Position numbers and translations under genes: made by a program. This document shows, in pieces, positions 49,834 through 54,947 of a stretch of DNA of 54,947 nt. The number at the start of each line of letters is the position of its first letter. Within the stretch, counting starts at the first letter, position 1. The stretch is taken from the NCBI GenBank assembly GCA_027324025.1, contig DAHVYW010000056.1, positions 1-54,947 of the forward strand, in the 5' to 3' direction. The stretch is from JAJZQD01 sp021847735 (GTDB lineage: Bacteria > Bacillota > Thermincolia > Thermincolales > UBA2595). The notes below the pieces were generated by a model, which was not told where the DNA came from, made no database searches, and saw nothing but the letters and a program-made list of their open reading frames with translations.

Positions 49834-51573
49834 TTACCTCTTATGGCAATCTTCGCATGCCCCATCGTAGCTGCTGCGTTTCAGCATCGTCGAGGAGTCG
49901 TTCAGGAGTGTGTCGCCGTTCAAATCATATGCCGAAGGATTGTTCCCCTTTGCCGTTGTCCCATGGGCGTAATGACAGGTGAGACAGAATACACCCCCGT
50001 TTTCCACGTACTGTGCGGGTGCCGAACCACTTAAAGTTCCTGCAATTTCAAACTGGTTGTTATAGTAAACCTTATACTCCGTTGACATGGTAGTAGATAA
50101 CACCCACGGGGCAAGAGTAATTGGGTTAATCGAAGTGAACGGCCCCTGGATAGCCACACCGACAGAATGGCGGTATTTACTATTGGAAATAACATGGCCG
50201 GAATTCTGATCGACAATATACCGCCGGTGACACCCGCAGCCAATGTTCATTCTTCTGATGTAGTTTATTCGTTCACTGGTTGCCGAGGGGTTGACAGCGT
50301 ATGCTTCTACATTGCCTATAGTCAAAAGCCTGTAAGCGTTCTTTTTGGGATGGCTTAAATGGCAGTTGGTACAGGTGAGCCAAAGATAATTATGTCCTCC
50401 ACCAGGGGCAATGTTGTAAACAAAACTACTGGTGCTGTGGGTGGAGGTAACTTCGGCGCCATTCCAGGCATTGGACCCGGCATATAGTTTCCCGCCGGAC
50501 CGTATCCCAAAGGCTCCGGAATTGGACCGAATGTAGGACGTTGCGGTGATTAGGCCGCTTCCGTTAATTGAGCCCGCTACAACTATCTCTCCAGTGTCAA
50601 CATTGTACCTGCTGCCGGTGTTGGCGAGGCCGTGGCATGTCCGGCAAAGGTCTTCGGTAGTCTGTTCTTTTAACAGTTTGGCCTGGTCGCCCGAATGGGT
50701 AACATGACAGAGAGCACAGGCGCGGCTGTTGTTTAAGTAATTGATATGTGCATTGGAGCTGGGCGGGTACACCGGAAAATAAGTATCGCTCCCGTCTGCC
50801 CTCGTCACTTTGTAATAAACAATAGTCCAGTTCAAAATCCCCGAGTCTATAAATGAAAAATCACTTCCGACCACCGCGGTACCTGTATCAAGTACCGTCC
50901 AATTGATGCCGTCAAGGCTCTTTTTCAGGCCGTCCCCAGTCTGGAACAACCAGGTGATTATAATATCCGAATGAGTTAATGGGTTTGTCCCGTTAGGGTT
51001 AATTTTGACTCCAATGTCATCCTTCGGACCCCGCTGCTCCCCGTGGGGATCCTGATGACAGTTGAAACAGGAAGGTTTGGTTACAAGGGACCCGTAGGTT
51101 GAGTGGCATTTGCTGTTAATGCACGAAAAAGTCCTTTGAATGTACCCGGTATTAGGGCCGTTTGAACCGTTGCCGTCGGTGTACCACCCTGACGCGCTGA
51201 CATTTCCGTGGTTCTCGTGCGATACATTGGTATGACACAGTTTACAATAAAGCTTCCTCACAGAGGTAGTTAAATTCATGCCGTGACAGACATAACAGCC
51301 TGTTTTTCGGTCCGTAGTAGGAGCATCGCTTCCCCCTTTGTGGTGGTAAATATGAAGTTGATCGAAGTCAGAGTCAATTTTGCCTGCCGGAATTAATTCC
51401 CCATGTCCGGGGATATGGCAGATAGAACATACCGGTGGTCTGGTTATCGGTTCTGTTTGAAAATCTATATGATGGCAGTCTGAACAGTTACTTGTTGAAG
51501 CGTAGGCAGCGCTTACGCCAAGCATACAAAAATACAGTATAACTGTAATTAGGAAAATGACTGACTTTTTCAT
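49834..51573 (-). CDS. Secreted multiheme c-type cytochrome (10-12 hemes)
   Basis: This protein of about 579 residues has a signal peptide (about 1-25, ending SAAYA). It contains ten canonical CxxCH sites (CSDCH, CSICH, CYVCH, CKLCH, CFNCH, CALCH, CRTCH, CTNCH, CLTCH, CEDCH) plus two atypical ones, CINSKCH (Cx4CH) and CGCH (CxCH). The pair CALCH...CRTCHG is a doubled-CxxCH module. The ATG at 51573 has GGAGGTGG upstream. The longer frame to 51645 has none. It probably moves electrons outside the membrane. No partner dehydrogenase is adjacent. It is divergent from the TPR/NHL pair. Confidence 0.92.
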   Translation of the reverse strand: MKKSVIFLITVILYFCMLGVSAAYASTSNCSDCHHIDFQTEPITRPPVCSICHIPGHGELIPAGKIDSDFDQLHIYHHKGGSDAPTTDRKTGCYVCHGMNLTTSVRKLYCKLCHTNVSHENHGNVSASGWYTDGNGSNGPNTGYIQRTFSCINSKCHSTYGSLVTKPSCFNCHQDPHGEQRGPKDDIGVKINPNGTNPLTHSDIIITWLFQTGDGLKKSLDGINWTVLDTGTAVVGSDFSFIDSGILNWTIVYYKVTRADGSDTYFPVYPPSSNAHINYLNNSRACALCHVTHSGDQAKLLKEQTTEDLCRTCHGLANTGSRYNVDTGEIVVAGSINGSGLITATSYIRSNSGAFGIRSGGKLYAGSNAWNGAEVTSTHSTSSFVYNIAPGGGHNYLWLTCTNCHLSHPKKNAYRLLTIGNVEAYAVNPSATSERINYIRRMNIGCGCHRRYIVDQNSGHVISNSKYRHSVGVAIQGPFTSINPITLAPWVLSTTMSTEYKVYYNNQFEIAGTLSGSAPAQYVENGGVFCLTCHYAHGTTAKGNNPSAYDLNGDTLLNDSSTMLKRSSYDGACEDCHKR

Positions 51574-51704
51574 GCTCACCACCTCCGGAAAACTTTGCAC
51601 CTTCATTGTACCAATATAATATCGAAAAAAAAAGAAAAACTGCAAAATATGGGAAGGATTTATCCAATTTTATGAAGAATCCGGATTACAGGAAGTGAGA
51701 AAAG

Positions 51705-52319
51705 ATGTCCGTGAATAGGCTTTTTAATAAAACTTTACAATTATTAGGCTTTATAACAGTAATATGTTTTGCCTCAATTGCCATTTCCGGGTGTGGAGAC
51801 AAACCCCCAAAGCCTGATAAAATAAATTACTACCTTCAAAAAATCAAGGAAGCTCCCGGTAATCCGGTTAATTTCACAAACCTCGGGTGGACCCTTTATA
51901 AGGAAGGGGATTTACAGGAAGCCGTTAAATGGAACCAGAAGGCCTTACAAATTAATAAGAACAACCTAACTGCCAGGTACAACCTCGCCCTTATATATTT
52001 TGACCAGAAGGACTTTCCCAAAAGCAAACAGGAACTTACAGCCATATTAAGATTACAACCCAACGACCCCCTGGCTTTATTGAAGCTTGGCGAGACAAAT
52101 CTTAAATTAAACAAGTACGAGGAAGCCCGCCTAGCCTTTAAAACCTACCTCAAACAGGATATGACTTCCGCCAATGCCCTTAAAGGGTTGGGTGACAGCT
52201 ACGTGGGACTGGGGCAGGTGGAAAAAGCAGTGTTTTCTTATAAATTAGCGTTAAAATATGTTCCGGATTACCAGGAGGCCAAGAAGGCCTTAAAAATTCT
52301 GGAGGACACTAAACCGTGA
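51705..52319 (+). CDS. TPR lipoprotein
   Basis: This 204-residue protein has a signal peptide with lipobox AISGC (about 26-30) followed by four or so TPR units ('NLTARYNLALIYFDQKDFPKSKQEL', 'ALKGLGDSYVGLGQVEKAVFSYKLAL'). It is likely anchored outside the membrane as a scaffold. Its stop overlaps the NHL gene start by 4 bp (GTGA). The divergent placement beside the multiheme cytochrome suggests a shared role in assembling or docking it. Confidence 0.85.
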   Translation: MSVNRLFNKTLQLLGFITVICFASIAISGCGDKPPKPDKINYYLQKIKEAPGNPVNFTNLGWTLYKEGDLQEAVKWNQKALQINKNNLTARYNLALIYFDQKDFPKSKQELTAILRLQPNDPLALLKLGETNLKLNKYEEARLAFKTYLKQDMTSANALKGLGDSYVGLGQVEKAVFSYKLALKYVPDYQEAKKALKILEDTKP

Positions 52320-53347
52320 GTAATGATACGGCAAACGACCCCAAACTGAAACAGCTTAAGCCTGCCGGCAGGCAAAAATTTCTTTCCCTGGCACTATTGG
52401 TTTTCATTGTACTTGCCTGCCTGGGTATATGGTCAATAATTGACAAAAGCGGCACCTTTATACCGACCAGTGTCATAAGCTTTATGCCAGATGCTAAATT
52501 TCAATTTGCCATCGGCGGGGAGGGCAGTACGGGGGAGAACAGTCTTTCAGAGCCTATGACCGTTGCTATAGGCGACAACGGTGATATCTATGTTGGGGAC
52601 ACGCTTAACAGTCTGGTAAAGGTTTTCGACAGCAAGGGGAAGTTCAAATTCAGCTTTGGTGGAAAAGATTTGACTTACCTGCCAGTGGACGTAGCAGTAG
52701 CAGGGAAAAGTGTTTTTGTGGTGGACAGCAAGCATTCGCGTATCCAGGTTTTTGATTTAACCGGAAGGTACCAAAAGCCTTTTGCCGGGCCTGAGATCGG
52801 CAAAAAAATTGGCGCCTGGATACCTTCTGCCATAGCTGTTTCCGGCAACGGCGATGTTTACGCTGCAGATGTTTTTTATCAGAGAGTAATCGTTTTTGAT
52901 AAAAACGGAGATGTAAAAACTCATTTCGGCTTTCCCGGAAGCGGTAACGGCCAAATGCTGTACCCTAACGGAATAGCCGTTGACAGCAGCGGAAATGTCT
53001 ACGTTGCAGATTCCAACAACCAAAGAATACAGATCTTTGACGAAAAAGGCAAATTCGTCAATACACTTAATAACGACGGTCAAGCTTTTAGTTTTAACAT
53101 GCCAAGAGGCATTACTCTTAGCGGCGACAACCTGCTCTATGTGGTAGAAACTTTTTCCCATGAGCTGAGAATGTTGAAATTGAACAAAGACGGTATCAAA
53201 AAGACCACTGTCATCGGAGACCGCGGAGTGGGTGACGGGCAAATGAACTTTCCCAATGATGTTGCAGTAAAAGGCAGCACCTTGGGCGTTGCCGACAGAG
53301 CTAACAACCGTGTTTTAGTTTACCACATTGGTCTTCTACCGTTTTAG
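52316..53347 (+). CDS. Membrane-anchored NHL-repeat beta-propeller protein
   Basis: This 343-residue protein has an N-terminal helix (about 22-42) followed by about six NHL blades such as 'PMTVAIGDNGDIYVGDTLNSLVKVFDSKGKF' and 'PNGIAVDSSGNVYVADSNNQRIQIFDEKGKF'. NHL propellers are protein or ligand docking platforms, and in Peptococcaceae and Deltaproteobacteria they often accompany multiheme cytochromes. The GTG start is coupled to the TPR lipoprotein gene. Confidence 0.88.
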   Translation: MSNDTANDPKLKQLKPAGRQKFLSLALLVFIVLACLGIWSIIDKSGTFIPTSVISFMPDAKFQFAIGGEGSTGENSLSEPMTVAIGDNGDIYVGDTLNSLVKVFDSKGKFKFSFGGKDLTYLPVDVAVAGKSVFVVDSKHSRIQVFDLTGRYQKPFAGPEIGKKIGAWIPSAIAVSGNGDVYAADVFYQRVIVFDKNGDVKTHFGFPGSGNGQMLYPNGIAVDSSGNVYVADSNNQRIQIFDEKGKFVNTLNNDGQAFSFNMPRGITLSGDNLLYVVETFSHELRMLKLNKDGIKKTTVIGDRGVGDGQMNFPNDVAVKGSTLGVADRANNRVLVYHIGLLPF

Positions 53348-53371
53348 CTAATTAAAAACGGGGAACTGCGC

Positions 53372-53620
53372 GTGCTTTACGAGGATGTTGACCCGTTATA
53401 TTATAACGTTTTTATCTGTCCCCAATGCTGCTTCGCCACGAGACACGAAGAGTTTGAAAAGGTTGACGACCCTAGCAAGAAAAAGATAGCCGCCGTTACA
53501 GCGGAACGAAAACAAAGGCACAAGCCGGAGACAACCTCTTTGTTTTTGGTAAAAGAAAAGGAAAGGGACTATCCTAAAACCTACTTAGGATGGCCCCTTT
53601 TTGTTAATATGTTTAAATAA
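53372..53620 (+). pseudogene. DUF2225-like fragment
   Basis: An 82-codon frame contains 'DPLYYNVFICPQCCFATRHEEFEKV', the second Cys-pair block of DUF2225 proteins. The first zinc block (CPVCG) and the remaining C-terminal region of the roughly 230-residue family are absent. Upstream sequence is in frame only to a stop at 53345, and the last codons lie inside the terminator hairpin. It is either a decayed gene or a minimal derivative. It follows the NHL gene by 24 bp. Confidence 0.6.
53562..53602 (+). terminator. Terminator of the TPR-NHL transcript
   Basis: AAAGGG...ATCCTAA / TTAGGAT...CCCTTT with a small internal mismatch is followed by TTTTTGTT. It overlaps the end of the DUF2225-like fragment. 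Confidence 0.8.
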
Positions 53621-53649
53621 ATAGTCTCACTACTTTTTAACCAGCTTTT

Positions 53650-54744
53650 TTATACGTTAAAACGGAAATATACCACATCCCCGTCCTGCATCACATATTC
53701 TTTGCCCTCAAGTCTTACCAGTCCCTTCTCCTTAGCTGCCAGCTGGGAACCTGTAGACATCAGGTCATTGTACGAAACAACTTCGGCCCTGATAAATCCT
53801 CTTTCTATATCGGTGTGGATTTTTCCCGCTGCCTGGGGAGCCTTAGTTCCAGTCCTGATAGTCCATGCCCTCGCTTCCGGCGCCCCGGCAGTAAAGAATG
53901 TCATCAGCCCCAGAAGGCGGTACCCTACCCGGATAAGTTTATCCAACCCCGACTCCTCTAAACCTAATTCCGCAAGAAACTCCGTTTTTTCATCGTCTTC
54001 CAGTTCAGCTATCTCTGCTTCAATCTTAGCACAGACGACTATTACCTCTGAATTCTCCTGGGCGGCGATTTTTTTAACCTCTTCAACCAACTGGTTGCCT
54101 TGGGCGTCCGGCAGGTCATCTTCCCCGACGTTGGCCGCATAAAGTACCGGTTTGGAGGTCAGCAGGTTGGCATCTTTAATCATGGCTGCTTCTTCCGGTT
54201 CAAGCCCCAGGCTGCGCGCCGGTTTCCCAGCGTTAAGAGCCTCCTGGATACGCTCAAGAACTTGAAGTTCAACTTCATATTTTTTGTCATGGGTTTTCTG
54301 CATCTTTCGGGTCCGGTCGATTCTCTTTTCCAGAGTTTCCATGTCGGCCAGAATAAGTTCCATGTTAATTGTTTCAATATCCCTGGACGGCCCGATATCC
54401 CCTTCCACGTGAGTTACATTGCCGTCCTGAAAGCACCTTACAACATGAACTATGGCGTCTACTTCCCTGATGTGGGCCAGGAACTTGTTGCCCAAGCCTT
54501 CTCCCTTGCTGGCGCCCCTGACAAGCCCGGCAATATCTACAAACTCCGTGACAGTCGGCACAACATTTTTAGGTTTAACCATTTCCGCAAGCTTGTCCAG
54601 CCTGGTGTCAGGCACCACAACCACCCCTACATTAGGGTCAATAGTACAAAACGGGTAGTTGGCACATTCTGCCCCGGCTTTGGTTATGGCATTAAACAGA
54701 GTCGATTTCCCTACGTTGGGAAGACCTACGATACCCAGCTGCAT
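53650..54744 (-). CDS. ychF: Ribosome-binding ATPase YchF
   Basis: This 364-residue Obg-related P-loop ATPase has G1 'GLPNVGKSTLFNAITKAG', G3 'DIAGLVRGASKGEGLGN' and a C-terminal TGS domain ('FFTAGAPEARAWTIRTGTKAPQAAGKIHTD'). It binds ribosomes and tunes translation under stress. It appears complete, and nothing suggests an operon with the convergent upstream genes. Confidence 0.97.
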   Translation of the reverse strand: MQLGIVGLPNVGKSTLFNAITKAGAECANYPFCTIDPNVGVVVVPDTRLDKLAEMVKPKNVVPTVTEFVDIAGLVRGASKGEGLGNKFLAHIREVDAIVHVVRCFQDGNVTHVEGDIGPSRDIETINMELILADMETLEKRIDRTRKMQKTHDKKYEVELQVLERIQEALNAGKPARSLGLEPEEAAMIKDANLLTSKPVLYAANVGEDDLPDAQGNQLVEEVKKIAAQENSEVIVVCAKIEAEIAELEDDEKTEFLAELGLEESGLDKLIRVGYRLLGLMTFFTAGAPEARAWTIRTGTKAPQAAGKIHTDIERGFIRAEVVSYNDLMSTGSQLAAKEKGLVRLEGKEYVMQDGDVVYFRFNV

Positions 54745-54863
54745 TTATAATTCATCCTTTCGGTTATGCTTACCAATGTTTCCACCCTGAAAATTATACC
54801 TTATCTCACAGTTTGTTGCAAGGAGTGCTCAAAAGACAGCCGTTTTGGTTTGGGAAACAGGGC

Positions 54864-54947
54864 AAGGAAGAGGCGGGTATATTCCTTCGAGCGGCAACAA
54901 CGCCTTCAGCTAACCACTCCCGCGTACGCGGGAGGGTTAGCTGAAGG
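54864..54947. repeat. Palindromic element cut by the window end
   Basis: AAGGAAGAGGCGGGTATATT (54864-54883) and the following GCAACAAC match the first arm of the element at 47976. It is followed by a perfect inverted repeat, CCTTCAGCTAACC...GGTTAGCTGAAGG (54903-54915 and 54935-54947), with inner CTCCCGCG/CGCGGGAG. The outer second arm would lie beyond the window. Confidence 0.65.

Overview
The window looks like the chromosome of an endospore-forming, anaerobic, low-to-mid GC Firmicute, most like the Desulfotomaculum/Pelotomaculum group (Peptococcaceae). The evidence is a GerA-GerB-GerC germinant receptor operon, a sporeformer-type Lon protease, the clostridial SCIFF peptide and its maturase, YybS, an Agr-type quorum system, a large multiheme cytochrome, and the order rpsF-ssb-rpsR-mazG-like-yybS-rplI-lonC-dnaB-purA. 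The species is an inference.

Positions 1-12247 are accessory DNA. The last codons of rlmH, the chromosomal insertion site of staphylococcal cassette chromosome (SCC) elements, recur in the same orientation at 7116-7136, 1888-1908 and 242-262, with the true rlmH end at 12227-12247. These copies divide the region into three SCC-like cassettes. Cassette 1 (about 7137-12226) holds a TPP-riboswitch-controlled thiamine operon and an IS3 remnant, and has matching terminal inverted repeats. Cassette 2 (about 1909-7115) holds a germinant receptor operon and an MFS remnant. Cassette 3 (about 263-1887) holds an AAA ATPase. No Ccr-type recombinase gene is visible. The thiamine operon is decaying: thiC is reduced to its two ends, and thiF is interrupted by a 120-bp three-hairpin repeat that occurs three times in the window.

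Positions 12227-19689 keep the conserved walJ-htrA-...-rlmH neighbourhood. An agr-like locus sits inside it: two tandem histidine kinases, AgrB, a tiny AgrD whose predicted ring residue is Ser instead of Cys, and a LytTR response regulator. Next come a methyltransferase, a chemotaxis receptor, murA and a run of cell-envelope genes (BON protein, MA-type peptidase, TPR protein, M23/LysM/G5 peptidase). These are followed by the SCIFF precursor and maturase, and by a tRNA-flanked interval (29922-31986) with a DUF3800 gene, a candidate small RNA and a 120-bp palindrome.

Positions 32079-41305 carry a 1259-residue envelope polysaccharide enzyme that fuses DUF2062, GH18, NodB deacetylase and GT2 domains, then folate/chorismate genes, purA and a flavoprotein. 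Positions 41574-47806 are the conserved replication/ribosomal cluster, with a promoter and structured leader before rpsF. The right end has metY with a short Met-rich leader ORF, a 10-12 heme secreted cytochrome divergent from a TPR lipoprotein/NHL propeller pair, a DUF2225 fragment and ychF. The window stops inside a palindromic repeat related to one at 47976-48098.
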